A stretch of DNA of 64,000 nt from Siphonodentalium dalli. Lineage: Eukaryota > Mollusca > Scaphopoda > Gadilida > Siphonodentaliidae. Location of the stretch: positions 124,384,450 through 124,448,449 of the forward strand of contig CP136069.1 in assembly GCA_032622095.1 (NCBI GenBank), read 5' to 3'. The translations under genes were made by a program, and so were the position numbers. The notes below the pieces were generated by a model. The model did no database searches. It worked only from the letters and a program-made list of their open reading frames with translations, and was not told the origin of the DNA. Below, piece after piece: positions 10,506 to 22,990 of this stretch; the stretch's first letter is position 1, and every line of letters starts with the position of its first letter.

Positions 10506-12880
10506 GGTTGTGTCAGAATTAATTTAGAATAATAATACGCGAACGCGTGAGATGCTAGAAACAAGCGTTGTTATAGCATACAAGTGATATGTTGTGTGAT
10601 TCGTCATTGATGACTTGCTGTGTCCTCTGTTTCCGTATAGATCGTATCCTATTTCAAACGGATAGTGCCTTTTGTTTGGAACCCGGTAATCGTGTTTGAG
10701 ATAATGCAAATAAATTCCACATTGATATGCCATCGATCAGAGGGGAGATAACTCGATTTGTTTGTAATCACGCGACGCTCTAATTAATTATCACTACTTA
10801 ATAAGTGAACTGTTGCTGACTTGTTGGCAATATCTAAAAAATAGTGTCTAGTCAACGTACACAACCAGCTATAATCAAATAGTCTATTCATCTCAATTCA
10901 GTATTGTCGCGCCTATGTGGTTGCTGGTTTGCATATACACGTATGACAGCAACTATACATGTAAGTCTAACCCTGGCCTATCATGAACTAAGGTAGCAAT
11001 ACACAATTTCCAGCAATTTTTCCAAACGTGGGACAGGGTACTGTATATCAAATCTATGCTGATCATTATATCCTTGGAATAAGCCCCATGAATCTTCTTT
11101 TTTTTCATTTTAGTCGGGATATGGTTATGGTTGGCATAAACAATTGTCTGTATTTATGTATGCCCGTACTGAGTTATGCTCCGTGATTTGCACACACATG
11201 CAACGCCAAGTTTAAATGAACTTGACCATTTTCAACCCAAAGTAGACAACGACCACGAGCTATTATAGAACTGAGAAATATTTGAAATAGAAAAATCTAT
11301 CGTAGCACATTCAAAATATTGTCTGGCAAGCACAGATGACCCAGTTCAAGGGAGACCAATTGTGCTAATTTACTATAGCCAAACACACGGAGTTGGACTT
11401 CATAGAATATGAAAATCATGTTACGCGTCCAAATTTCTTATTTTTTGTGAACGTTCACATTTGTGAACTAATTAAACCACAAAACCAGTAATGCCACATA
11501 TAAAGATGCATACTATGAATTAACGCTCCCAAATTCCTATTTCTTTGGCTTCGGTGGTAACAAATATTGTATTCGATTCGAGGAATCCACCTATCAATGC
11601 TCGGAGTGATCAGATATCGATTTTTGTAATTTTTAATTTCCCAAGATATGTCATTTTTGGCGGCCTGGCAAATATTCATCAAGCTGACGGTATCTGGCCA
11701 AATTGCGGATGAAGATGAATAACTCTAAAAGCAAGTGGTTTTGGTGTTAGACATTTGACAATCCGGCCAAATTTCGTTGAACAAAATGTTGATAAAAAAC
11801 ACGTTTTGGGCTACTTGATACAATTAGATACAATAGTTGACTGTGGTTAGCATTATTTCTGGGAAATTAATCGATTCTGATAACTGAAGCGGCATTTCAA
11901 ATAATGTTGTTGTTGTTGTTGTTGTTGGGATATGATGATATGGGGATCATCGAATCGGATTGAGTACCTTTAACACAGGCTATGCTCGCTGTTATGACCC
12001 CCATATACTTATTCTCCTATTTTAAGACGTCCTACAACCGTCGAATGCGTATGTAGCCAACTAAAATAAAGGTCATATTTTGGACACAGGGAGCATCGCA
12101 CACAGTTGGATCATTATATAAATCTATCTGGCCTAAATTGCCGAGGTAGCTAGATACATATAGTCCTCTGTAAAATAATATAATACACATTATAGTATCT
12201 GCTCATTATTGCCAACATTATTGCTAATATATATGAATGGACGGAATATTCATTCCTCTGAAATAATTATTACAAGCAAAATCCACAAATGTTTGCATTC
12301 CATGTTTTACAAAAACGAATGTATACATGGGCATAATGCGAGAATTATTCTCATATTCAAGATATCGATATATAAACATAATTATCTTTTCTTCTCGTGT
12401 AGCCCATACGCTTTTAAGGAAATCCACAAGATGTGAGAGAGGCCAGCAACTTAGTGTGTATGTTATCTCAATTAGTGATACCTGCTGTTGTCATTCGTAG
12501 TGTATTATCTATACTTGTAGATGGGTGTTAGTAAGAGGCTGCTGCACCCCCCCCCCCCCCCCAATACAATTTCTCATTATCTAAAAGCTTGTTATTACAT
12601 CATATTTTGATAAATAATTATGTTTAAACCAAAAACAAACCCTGAGAATTGCACATATTGAACGTAGTCTTACCAAGCCACCGAACTTAATACTAAATTT
12701 AACCACAACAGACACTTAACCCTGGCCTGTTCTTCCCAACGGACCTCTTCCACGGTAAATCCAAAGTTTGTATCAATAACCAAAATATATGTAATGGAGA
12801 AAAGTCAATACGATAATAAAATATTCATTCTTATCAATTTCTTGATGACTTTCAACGGATTGAATAAACAAGGCGGAAAA
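10506..12880. other. No gene seen; (GTT)n and poly-C tracts
   Basis: A long AT-rich stretch with no supported exon. It contains a (GTT)7-like tract near 11905-11926 and a 16-base C-run at 12547-12562. Short frames on both strands look random. Confidence 0.5.
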
Positions 12881-13118
12881 ATATGTTCAATGCTCGGTTA
12901 AAACAAACTGGAGCTGGGGGAGAAACCAATGTACCATAGAGCAGGCGTGGTGAGGATGATTTTCGTCGTACCAAAATTGTAAATACATGTGTGAGACATG
13001 CCCACACAATCTGAACGAACGTGTACTGTGCATACGCGTGTAGACGCTGATATCGGATGTATAACTGTCGCTAGAAATAGCACCACTTGTCAATTGAGTT
13101 AAAGATACGGGCGGTGAT

Positions 13119-13627
13119 GGCGGTGGGTATGCTGTTAAAATATTCAGCTCCGTCAAAAACCGCCATAAACAGAAAGAATAGTAAAATATAGACTTACATT
13201 GTTCTTATACCAATCAGAAAGAGCGCATAAACAGTATGTTATTGTCAATTTTTTCCCTTTGTTATGTAAACAAAAGCAAAAAAACATTACGTTACCTGGC
13301 TTTTGTTTAGATCCGGATATGGTAAATATAAAGAGCGTTATTTGTTACTGTTTTCCTGATATGGAAATAATAAAGAGCGTTTATATCATTTGTGTGTGAT
13401 TAACCAATAGAATAGTGCTGTGTTATGTAAACAGAAGCACAACTCATGTAACACGAGCAGGTTCTTGTTTACGTACACCATCGTACGTCTTGACGACAGT
13501 ATACTATTTACGCGCTGATTATGTTTGGCATATGAACAAAACTATATATATTTTAATATTCCTTCTGTTGATGGAGATTTGAACAAATATGAATATTTCT
13601 GCAACGAACGCCGCACGTGCCTTTAAG
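13119..13627 (+). repeat. Dispersed repeat family C, copy 1 of 3
   Basis: Blocks in order: GCGGTGGGTATGCTGTTAAAA, CGTCAAAAACCGCCA, AACAGTATGTTAT, GTTATGTAAACAAAAGC, ATAAAGAGCGTT (twice), GAACAAATATGAATATTT and GCCGCACGTGCCTTTAA. The same order is kept at 44116-44598, and the first half recurs at 62402-62620. No coding potential. Could be a LINE-end or DNA-transposon fragment. Confidence 0.75.
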
Positions 13628-13770
13628 CACACTTGTTTCATTCTGAACCCAGATAATGTTACATTGACGATTATAACGCATATATGTTTCAGACAGGCGA
13701 ACAGTTCAAATGCTGTGCGCTCGAGTTGAATGACGCATATTCTTAAGTCGATGATTCTCGTGAAGACTGT

Positions 13771-14119
13771 TCACTCCTGCTGAATGGAACTATTTGTTAC
13801 TGCGGAATGCGCATCGCGAATCACTGTGTCAAATTGACCTTTGCGACGAGCGATCGCGTATTGGAGACAGAGTCCTGTAGTCCGTGTAATCGGCGCATTA
13901 ATTGGGTTCGATTTCCCATACACGGATCCATGGCACCGTCCCACGATCTCGTATCCATTAATACGCCACATTGTGCAACTTAATTGTCCGTCGGGATTTG
14001 TTTCTTGTTCGTATCCAAATCGCGAAATCGGAAACGGATCAGAGGCTGCACGCCTATTGGAAATATCGGCACTTCAATATGAGTCGCATTGTGTTACCGT
14101 GAGTGGTAGCGTCAACTGA
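13771..14119. other. GC-richer patch open on both strands, unidentified
   Basis: Both strands are open for 90 or more codons here, with higher GC than the surroundings. The minus-strand reading (about 14058 down to 13771) gives a mixed-composition peptide with two cysteines and several tryptophan/tyrosine residues, but no family I know. No strong splice pair was found. Could be a decayed exon. Confidence 0.15.
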
Positions 14120-14531
14120 TATACGCTACACTCTGTTTATGCGTGAGGAATATGTTATCTGTCGATTATCTGTACATTTAGACTATTGTGCAATGTAATT
14201 GTATGGTATTTGCCATGTTATCTCCCCATGAATATGTGCTAGATCGTCCACATACACCCCACCCTTTGTGAAAAAAAATCCGTAACATGAATACAAAGTA
14301 CTATGTTTGGAATTCGTATATATTCATTGTGTCTATCCACTAGCCGTACCAAATCGTTTGTATTTAATCATTATAATTACAATACGTTAATATACTTTTA
14401 CATATATATACATAATATTGTTCGCAAAAGCGGAAATTGCTGTAAGTGTTATGCATTTGTCCTTCAATCCCTTCTGATGTTGTTTTTTATTATACAAGTA
14501 GATATCTTTAAAGGGGTAATTTTCACTAACT

Positions 14532-14852
14532 CCGGCCATTTATGGAACCATCTCATTTTATACTCAACAGAATATATGCAACAAATGCTTTAATTTGAGT
14601 CATGGATTATTGCAACATACTCTCGTGTAATCTATGAACGATGCAAACAACATAGTAAAATTATAATGAAAATGAATTTATGAATTCATTATCATTATAA
14701 TTACCATGTTGTTTGCAACATATAATGGCCATGTTGTTTAAATCATTGATGGAGCACACATGTGTATTTTGCACAAATCTATGGCTAAAATTCATTCATT
14801 GGTTGCATATATTCTGTTGAGTATAAAAGGAGATGGTCCCATAAATTGCCGG
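14532..14852. mobile_element. Long-armed palindromic MITE
   Basis: CCGGCCATTTATGGAACCAT…ACTCAACAGAATATATGCAAC at the left pairs with GTTGCATATATTCTGTTGAGT…ATGGTCCCATAAATTGCCGG at the right. The arms continue inward to about 150 bp, around AATGAATTTATGAATTCATT. A fragment of the same family (GTGCAAACAACATGGTAATTA) occurs near 58925. Confidence 0.75.
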
Positions 14853-15571
14853 ATTTGATGTACAGTACCCAAATAAGTGAACGGTCCAAAAACCTTTTCG
14901 CTAATTTTTTTTCGCGTCCGTTTGTGAGACACTCGCGCTTACCACTCACAGTAAGGGGATTATTGTTCTGCGTATCATGATTATTTTTGTACTTAATTAT
15001 GCCGTTAACAGGTCATAGCTTAGCGCTTTGTGTTTCGCAAGATTCTCGTGTTTCACGACGACGAATGAGATGATTGCCACGAATATATACAAATTATATA
15101 TGGCCACATTGCGATCACAATTTAAGGAAATAATCTCAGATTCATCTCCCACACTGAGGAGCTGAGAAACTTATTACTATATGATGTAGTTGTGAGTTTT
15201 GTTGAAAATCCAAAACCATAATCGCAACAACGGATAGGAAAAATTGACAACGAATAGAAGGAACACAAATTCTGGTGACGTAGCACCCTATTCGTAATAA
15301 TTATCTGTTGTCGTTCATTGTGCGAAAGGTGTCTAATGAAAAACTAACTTCTCTTTCGATGTCGTCCATGTGCTAAATTTTTCCAAATTTTTGCATGAAA
15401 AAATAGTCACACATTTAAAGCACTCAAGTAATGTGCACGCCCCTTCTTGTGTGTTGTGTACTGTACATAAAATATTTGTGCAAAGCAAATAAAGGCGTTG
15501 ATGTCTTATTTTTCCATTTACTGCTGTCGAGAATGTATATTGTCACCTTGTGTCACCACATCCAATATATC

Positions 15572-15932
15572 TTAAAGACATATTATGTACTTGTTCGGGT
15601 GCGTGGAACTTATAAGTTAGTATTCATGTGCTATATCAACTGGAAGAATGTAACATTCTACTAATATCACCGAAAATATCAAGCACTCGATAGAAAACAT
15701 TGTCTGAACTAGGCTAAATTGGAAATATTTCCTACTCAAATCGGGACGCTTCTATCGGCGATAAACTAACGAAAACGATTTCGCCATCGGCAGTCACTAG
15801 ATTTAATTAATATATAAGAATGACGGTGTGTGTTGTCAATTTAGATATAATATTTGTAAAAATAACTACTCTGAACAAGATTATTCTCCATTTCTATTTG
15901 ATCACCCTACTGGAGTGCTTCACATCACTTTA
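15572..15932 (+). mobile_element. Short TTAAAG-ended element, copy 2 of 4
   Basis: Runs from TTAAAGACATATTATGTACT to CTTCACATCACTTTAA. Inner blocks GGGACGCTTCTATCGGCGAT and GATTTCGCCATCGGCAGT match the copies at 40.5 and 54.4 kb. Its terminal TTAA is also the left end of the next element. Confidence 0.75.
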
Positions 15933-16102
15933 ACCCTTTCATACCGGGAGCTGCATTCGCTGGTGCAGCATTAAATACCCCGTGCAATGCATTCAATGTA
16001 AATAGTGTCAGGCCAATGTATTCTCTTATATATATATAAGAGAATGCATTAGCACATGTTTTTCATAAAATTTCAGAAAAATCCCGTCATGGAAGGGATA
16101 AA
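15930..16102. mobile_element. piggyBac-type foldback MITE, family pB-2, copy 2
   Basis: TTAACCCTTTCATACCGGGAGCT at the left matches TCCCGTCATGGAAGGGAT at the right. The centre is a near-perfect palindrome around TCTTATATATATATAAGA. It sits directly at the TTAA end of the preceding element. Confidence 0.75.
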
Positions 16103-17484
16103 GTGGCGGAGAGTTGTAGCTACATAAAAAAAAGTCAAAAAACTATATCTTCAAAGAAAAAAGCTACACAATAAAATTAATTGAATCACTGAAAGCACAT
16201 TTAACTAGAGCATTGGCTTATTTTCTCGGATAAGATACCGTGTGTGTCATTGGCACAGTTCCTGGTTTCCTACCAAGATGAATCTACCAGTGAGTTTACT
16301 AGATTATAGCATTAGAACTCCAGTTCTGTGGTTTTAATGATCATTAATAACAGTTTGATTTACTCTAGTTTTTTTTAGAAATATTTTGTTCTGTTAAAAA
16401 GCATGCCACCTAATTCAGAGGTATATGGATTCTCTCCCTTTGAAAATGCAACAGTAACTACAGTTCAGTAAGGATGTCCAGTACTATATATACAAACCAG
16501 TGACGTCTAGTCTTTTATACATTTACAGCTGCGAGGAACTAATATTCCCGTTAGATTGTATCTCGGATAATCATTTAGAATTTGCAATACTCGGAGTGGA
16601 TTCTGTCAACAAATAGAGGCGCTGGTCCTCATCAAAACTGATAATTGCAGCGAGATTGCCATGTATGTAGAACATGTTGTAGCACTTATATATAAGCTAC
16701 ATGTATGATAATTTAGTCATCGTCTTTTCGTCGGAATTGTTGAGAATTTGACATTTTTTTCAGATATGTGCTATGCAGTATAGAGCGCCGGAATATATAA
16801 GTTTATTTCCGCTTGCAATCGGGGAGTAATCAATATTCCCCGCGTAACAGATTGTGGGCAGGGATCATGGTGGGGTTTCGTCATACCAAATTTTTAAATA
16901 CTATAGAAACGACATCCGACCGGAAGCGAATGATCGTGAATAGTACGTGACGTGACGTGATGACACAATATTAAATGCATCACGAAACTGTCCTTTGAAA
17001 TAGCACCACGCGTGATGCACATGTGGACCATTCTGAACAGAACATATATTCTGTATACATTAATACGTGTACGTGTACATTATATAGTGTCTAGTATATA
17101 CAAGCGATGTTTAGTTTGATTGAAAACTTCTAACTTCGCCCGTCAAAAAATAATCAGACTATACTAATCATCACGGTGTGGCGAGAGATCGTGACCAATA
17201 TTAGAACTATTAGAACAACTATATAATAGTCTGGTGATAAACTCTGCACAACACGGGTGTGAATGTTCCTCGTGAGTAGCGGTCGTATTTATTGCTGCCT
17301 GGAGTATGGTACGTTTCGTGCCCATTGACAACTAACTAAATCGCTGTTATGTTTCACGGGTTTCGTTTGGAAATGGAACATACAATCATGTAGCTGGCTG
17401 ACTATTGGATAATACTTTCCCGCCTCGGGCACATGGTATTATAGTATGTCGCGCGTGCTTGCCGAAATTAGAAGTTTTATCAGC
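16103..17484. other. No gene seen
   Basis: AT-rich sequence. A CATGGTGGGGTTTCGTCATACCAAATTTTTAAATAC block near 16868 resembles one near 12948, so part of it is repeat-derived. No exon supported. Confidence 0.45.
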
Positions 17485-17950
17485 TTAAAGGCCCACTTAA
17501 TTTTCGAACCCCCATATCACATTATATAAAACAAATGCCATATTATATACCATTTGAAAGAGAAAGCTCCAAAACATTGTATTTTCAATTCATTCGCTGT
17601 ATTAAACTGTGAACATGTGTTTTTTGCTGATATATCGACGTCTGTTCTGTGCTCAAGTTTCTGCACAAAGTCAATTATTTTCAATGGAAGGGGAATAACT
17701 CTATATATTTACATATATAGAGTTATTCCCCTTCCATTGAAATAAACTATAGTTTGAATGCGGTTGCATTCTGGGAGCCATGACGGGGGACATGACTTTA
17801 TTATTTGTGCACCTTCTGAAACACAGACGTTCCACATGGTGATGATTTATAGTATTTCAATCATATTTTATGACATAAATTATTATTAAAACCGTATATC
17901 AAGGCACTATAAAAAATAATTGGTGAATCGAAAATTAAGTGGGACATTAA
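17485..17950. mobile_element. TTAA-flanked inverted-repeat element
   Basis: TTAA at 17485-17488 and 17947-17950 flanks ends AGGCCCACTTAATTTTCGA and TCGAAAATTAAGTGGGACA, which match at 17 of 19 positions as inverted repeats. This fits a non-autonomous transposon using TTAA targets (piggyBac- or Kolobok-type; unresolved). A perfect hairpin lies inside it at 17680-17741. Confidence 0.65.
17680..17741. repeat. Perfect 29-bp inverted repeat with 4-base loop
   Basis: The arms 17680-17708 and 17713-17741 are exactly complementary over 29 bp, with loop TTAC. Core motifs are GGAAGGGGAATAACTC and its complement. Confidence 0.9.
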
Positions 17951-18394
17951 ACCTCTATACAATCTTATATCTCAATTCCTGCGTAATGGGTCATGAGAAT
18001 AAATAAATGGATACAAATTTGAGAACAAATAACTATTTGTGATTATGTTCGTTTTTTCACTTGTTGATGGTTGGTCGAATTAACGCTATATAAATTCCGG
18101 GCACGGATAGAGGCATTTTTTGTCATATCGGAGACTATAAATTACATGTATACTTAAAAGCATACAAAATGATTTCTGGTCATAAACATAGTCTGTGTAA
18201 TCAAAAACACGCATGAGGTGTCTTCGGTTTTGAACGTGTGTAAGGCTTGTGTGAGTTGCGAGCGAAAGTCCCCCTCCCGAAAATACCAGGACATTATTTT
18301 TGTTATTGTCATTATGTTGTATATTAAATATATGAATATGTCCATGTATATATTGTCAATAAAGAATTAAAACAATTTTTTTTAAATAACTTAC

Positions 18395-18993
18395 TTGTAA
18401 ATTTCTCTGTAGTGCGCCCTTGCTTGGTGTCCTGGTAAATTCCAACACGAAGTAAAAGTTGGGTGCACTGGTTCATCTTTGTATAGACTAACAAATGTGT
18501 TGGATAACAACGTAACAAGATCCCGAATAACTTCCGTATTTTCATCCATGGAACTTATAGTGAAAGACAGTGTTCCGCTGGGGTAAGAAAGCAAGGTTTC
18601 CACATCCATCGTATAGGCGTCGTCGGTTATAAACCATGCTAGCGGACTCTGTCGTGTCGTGTTGAATCTCTTAGATATGTTAAATATCCTTAAAGCAAAG
18701 TCGTGTTGAGCATGAAGAATCACTATTTGGTTTTTATTATCCAAAAATAAATTAGCAGTTTGACTTTTTATACTTTCGTCAGACTGTTGGTTTAGTATCA
18801 CAAAATCGTTTTCGATTTTCCACCTCTTGTCCGTGGTCAGTCGCTTCATCTCATTATAAAATCCATCAGAAACTAAATCCTCTTGAACAATGAGAGAGAA
18901 ATGCGTCCAGAAATTCGCGTCCAGAATATTTACAAAACCTTGTGCAAGGTGAGTCTTTGACGGTTGCATATTGAGGAAGAATGGATAGTGGAC
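18395..18993 (-). CDS. NMDA-type ionotropic glutamate receptor, internal exon (amino-terminal domain)
   Basis: This 599-bp internal exon encodes about 199 residues of the extracellular amino-terminal (clamshell, periplasmic-binding-protein-like) domain of a GluN2-like glutamate-gated cation channel at synapses. It is bounded by acceptor TTGTTCTCTTTACAG (ending at 18994) and donor GTAAGT (18394-18389). The first codon (GTC) is complete and the last codon is split after two bases. By eye it follows the GluN2 order: FFLNMQPS, then NFWTHFSLIVQED, an ILHAQHDFALRIF strand, LAWFITDDAY, YPSGTLSFTIS, and a late TSCWN cysteine where GluN2 has its C-terminal domain cysteine. Two N-glycosylation sequons (NIS, NTT) sit mid-exon. 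The frame is intact, so the exon is probably functional. The ligand-binding and channel exons were not found in the window. A GluN3-like or other clamshell receptor is the main alternative. Confidence 0.8.
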
Positions 18994-19144
18994 CTGTAAA
19001 GAGAACAATGAATATTTGTTAAGCCGTCTGACACAACATCAGTTGGAAATTCCAGACCAAAATTAGTTTTAGATTGTATATGGTTTTTTTTTCAACTATT
19101 ATTTGGTGCGTAATTTGTCGTTTCTCGACCAAAGGTATGTGTTA

Positions 19145-19367
19145 TAGAAGAATACATTGGAGTGGTGTATTATTCATATGGAGGGGTGTTCATGTGATAA
19201 AACTAGACGACAGCCAGAAAACAGAATATACAGGAGCCGAGTGATTCATATTTATTGCTGGGAAATGTTCAGATAATATGAATAAGGTCGTTTGTTGAAC
19301 TTATTATCTGAACAATATTTCCGAATGTAACTACTCGTCAATGGGTAATTAGTATGTAAAGGGATAA
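19145..19367. mobile_element. piggyBac-type foldback MITE, family pB-1
   Basis: The core GGGAAATGTTCAGATAAT…GTCGTTTGTTGAACTTATTATCTGAACAATATTTCC is followed by TACTCGTCAATG. The left part carries the GACGACAG block seen in other copies. Confidence 0.75.
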
Positions 19368-19999
19368 GTTGTTCACAAAATCTTTCCCTGTTCGACATCC
19401 CGAATATCCGAATATCCAACGAAACAGGATACGTTTATCCAAGCTGCAAGACAGAGTTAAGTCCCCTCGCTACGCTATGTCTGATCACTGCTGGCACGTG
19501 TATTTCCTTAATTAAATCAAACATTTTTTTATTGAAGTATTTTGTCAGTTACAACTCATTCTGGCTTGAAATAGACAATTTTCAAATGAATATGGACAGT
19601 TCAGTTTCTCAGAATAATGCAGAATTAATTGTAACCTATAAAAGTATCAAATAAATAAATGAGTTATTTCTTCACATTATGTGTAGGTGCTGGCAGTGGC
19701 AAGTCCTGTGTAGCAGGGGACTGAACTCTGCGTGGAGCCAGATGTTTATCTCCAATTGTAATAACCGGTAGCAGGTGCACCGGGCTATCCAGAGATCTAT
19801 TGGACGACTTTCTGGATTGAAATAACCATTAAACAATATAACGTCTACATACCATAGTGATTGTTCTGTTATATTTATGATGACACAGCTCTATTGTGAT
19901 GGTGTTTATGTGTCGTTTCACCTATATATCACATTATCTATAGCTTTTTGTCGATATAGGACCGCATACCTATTGCTCAGTCGACAATGTCCTTATAGC

Positions 20000-20375
20000 C
20001 AGGGATGTGGCGACATGGGGTGGACGGAGAGGTGGTGGGCTCACCTACAACTTTGGACAATATATTCAACAGTTGGAAACTTCATGCATGGAATAAAATC
20101 AGATGGAAATATCACACCAAATAGAGGTTGTCATTCTTCTCCGGTGTGACTAAACACCGCCCGGACCAGCCCGGACCAGCCCGGACCAGCCCGGACCAAC
20201 AGTATTTAGTGAGAAAGTTGTTTTTTAGACAAAAAGTCGCATAATTTCCTACCTTCGATCATAATTTTGGATTGAAATTGCCACTAGTTGGAAATTGTCC
20301 AACCAGAACCAAGTTGGAAACCCCAACTCCCACCCCTCCCCAATGGAGACCCTCTAGTGACGTCCATGCGCATAG
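20000..20375. repeat. Dispersed repeat family D (GTTGGAAA-rich), copy 1
   Basis: GCCAGGGATGTGGCGAC and CAACTTTGGACAATATATTCAACAGTTGGAAAC are followed by further AGTTGGAAA motifs and AGACCCTCTAGTGACGTCC. Other members lie at 39640-39920, 42060-42540, 45095-45512 and 48890-49165. Short inverted copies of GTTGGAAATTT recur within each. No coding capacity. Confidence 0.6.
20160..20199 (+). repeat. (CCCGGACCAG)4 microsatellite
   Basis: Four GC-rich 10-bp units in tandem, embedded in AT-rich DNA inside repeat family D. Confidence 0.85.
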
Positions 20376-20399
20376 CAGTAAACGCTGACATGAGCCACC

Positions 20400-21599
20400 C
20401 AGCGACGATGAAGCTGGTTCCATTCCGATAAATGTTGATTGGTTTTCCACACATATGTGGTCTAACTTTTTCAATTAATATTTAGTCAGGAATGAAATGT
20501 CCGACTGTTGACAATGTTGTCCAAAGTTGGGGGTGTGAGACGTGTACAATCTAGAGGAACTGTCTTCGAGTTTAATATTTTTGTCCCCGACACACGAAAA
20601 ATGTGTATGCTATATGAAAGTAGATGTCAGCTTCGTGATCCGCCTTGTTGCATTTCAAAATAGAAAATGGTGCGGTTGCTATGGAACCTCAAAACCCTCT
20701 AACTCTAGTGTCTGGCAAAGTTTGCCAATGGCTAATCAGTCAGTTGTATCTAAGTGAAAGTATCTGATTTCGGAGTATATGTTAGACTGTTTTTTACTAT
20801 GATATGGTCGTGATCTAGACGGAACCGAACTGAAACTTTGGTAGACTAAACGGCGGCCGTGTGATTCAGTCGGATGGTGCATAGTACACATGAAACCATA
20901 TAATTCAGCGATAACCAAGCTGGTTCGATACCAATACGTATAGTACTGTTGTGTGATTAGCATGTTCGAAAAGGGGTGGTAACCTAATTTGCGTATCTTG
21001 GAAAGTTGTTCAATTACTGCTTAGACGAGGTGGTTGGTTTCTGCATTCATTGGATGAAATTAAGAGTATGAGTGGTCTGTTTCCTCCACCAGTAGGTAGA
21101 ACTGGTAATGGCGTGGTATGACCTATACCCCAGTGACTTCAACGACGATAAATGTCAAGGAACCTATCAAAATCCAATGTCACCGAAGCACTACAACGCC
21201 ATAATTACTTAGAGGCAGGAAAATGGTGTCATGTGTCTTATATTAGCTATACATTTTCCAGCTTGAAAGATCTTAGAATTAACATTTTATGTTTATCGGA
21301 AATTAAACACGTCTACTGACCCGAATCTCCCACGTGGTGCATGCAATATGATCGTTGAGTCATTGGTCATTCATAGGCGGGGATTATGTGGGTGTTAGTC
21401 AGCCCATTATACAACCACGTTTGCTACCATCAAGGGAGTCGGACATGGGATATCTATGAATAATTTAACACAAAGGCCACAAGCACCAATAACCACTTGG
21501 GATTAGGTTCCCATTGAATACAGTTCGGGTGACCCTTGGTAATAAACAAGTGTACAGTCAATGAAAAGGTCAGTGGTAACAACAGAATAACTTCATGCG
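20400..21599. other. No gene seen
   Basis: It contains a GAAATGTCCGACTGTTGACAATGTTGTCCAAAGTTGG fragment near 20500 (family D). The rest looks unique. Minus-strand open frames near 20736-20963 have no recognised motif or splice sites. Confidence 0.4.
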
Positions 21600-21985
21600 A
21601 TCTGTAAGTGGTACGCAGGATTTATACCCACCTGTTAGGGTTTTCACGGTTTGTTTTGCAGGCATTTCGTCATAGAAAATCACATGGTGCCATAATATGA
21701 ACGGAAACGTGCATATAGCATGTATCTTTACCAAACCAAACGACAAGGGCGAAGGGACATGCAAACTGCACTCCGATCACCCTACCCGGCCTTCGGCCAT
21801 AAACGACCCAACAACAGCAAACGACATGAGAAGTAAATTTCCACTTGTATGGTGCTACTGGCATTTGCCGTAAATACCTGTATGATAGATATTTTGCGAG
21901 ATAATTGCATGCTATATTTACAGGCAAATTCCGGTTGCAACAATAAATGTGGAACTACAGAGTTTTTACCATGTCCGGAATGGCT
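21600..21985. repeat. Dispersed repeat family B, copy 2, with an ~81-bp insertion
   Basis: It shares ordered blocks with 9655-9945. Relative to that copy it carries extra sequence at about 21746-21826, with AAACGACA at 21738-21745 and again at 21819-21826. Confidence 0.6.
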
Positions 21986-22344
21986 TCTATCAATTAATAT
22001 TAATTTTATTTCGAATAGTTTTTTATAAAATAAGATGATTAAGTGGGACACTTTGTTGTTCTATTTTTATAGATCAGTAGGGTGTTCCCATAGCTATGCT
22101 CCGAACGCCAAATGTCCCAGATTGATTGTATTGTTTTATTACATAACTATAAGCGATAATGAGTCTAATTAACGTTTATTTGTGACAAAATTACACAATA
22201 ACATGGTATCTGTTAACAGTAACCACTATTGTTCGTTAGCTAAACAACCACACGTTTTTAGACCATAAAATATTCGAAATATAATAAATATTAATCGATA
22301 GAAACATTTCCGGACAGGGGTCTTCTATTCATATCTAATATTTT

Positions 22345-22432
22345 ATACCCCGGTAACTATTTAACACATGTTTACAAAGAGATAGACCATCTGTATACCC
22401 CGGTAACTATATAACACATGTTTACAAAGACT
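22345..22432 (+). repeat. Short direct duplication
   Basis: TATACCCCGGTAACTAT.TAACACATGTTTACAAAGA occurs twice within 90 bp, differing at one or two positions. Confidence 0.8.
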
Positions 22433-22756
22433 ATCTTTAATATACATATTATACAATATATACTATTTAATTATAGCTAATATATACTGATTACCTTAGA
22501 AGTCGAAAGACATGTTTTCCACAAGGACCGACGCATACACTTGTTTATATTTGGACCGACCCCCTCCTTGTTGTTCTGACTGTACATGTGCTAATCATCC
22601 TTTAGATGTTTGTAATGATTCAATGTTTGTTTTGTTTAATGTGAACCCGGGTCGGTCTGTATATATATGTATTTTCTTCATATCATACGATGTATGATTT
22701 ATGAGAAATAAACTATTGTATTATACCTTATTAGTAAGATTTTTCCTATTCTGCAT

Positions 22757-22990
22757 TTAACCATTTCTTTACTATATACCCTCTCACGAATAGTCTCCTT
22801 AGGAAATGTCCATATAATAAGACCATAGGCCGTTTAGTTGAACTTATTATCTGAACATTTCCCACCAATGACTATGAATCCTTCTGCACTTTTACTATCT
22901 TTTCGTCTGTCTGTCGTCTGCTTTTTACCTGATCAACCCTTCAAATTAATAATGGACCACACCATGCCAATGTATATATTTTAATACAAG
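22757..22990. mobile_element. piggyBac-type foldback MITE, family pB-1
   Basis: Blocks TTAACCATTTCTTTACTATA, AGGAAATGTCCATATAATAAG, GTTGAACTTATTATCTGAAC, ATTTCCCACCAATGA and CGTCTGTCTGTCGTCTG occur in the family order. Confidence 0.75.

Noticed and set aside
12887-13156. 89-codon minus-strand frame
   Set aside because: It overlaps the start of repeat family C and sequence similar to 16.87 kb; no motif.
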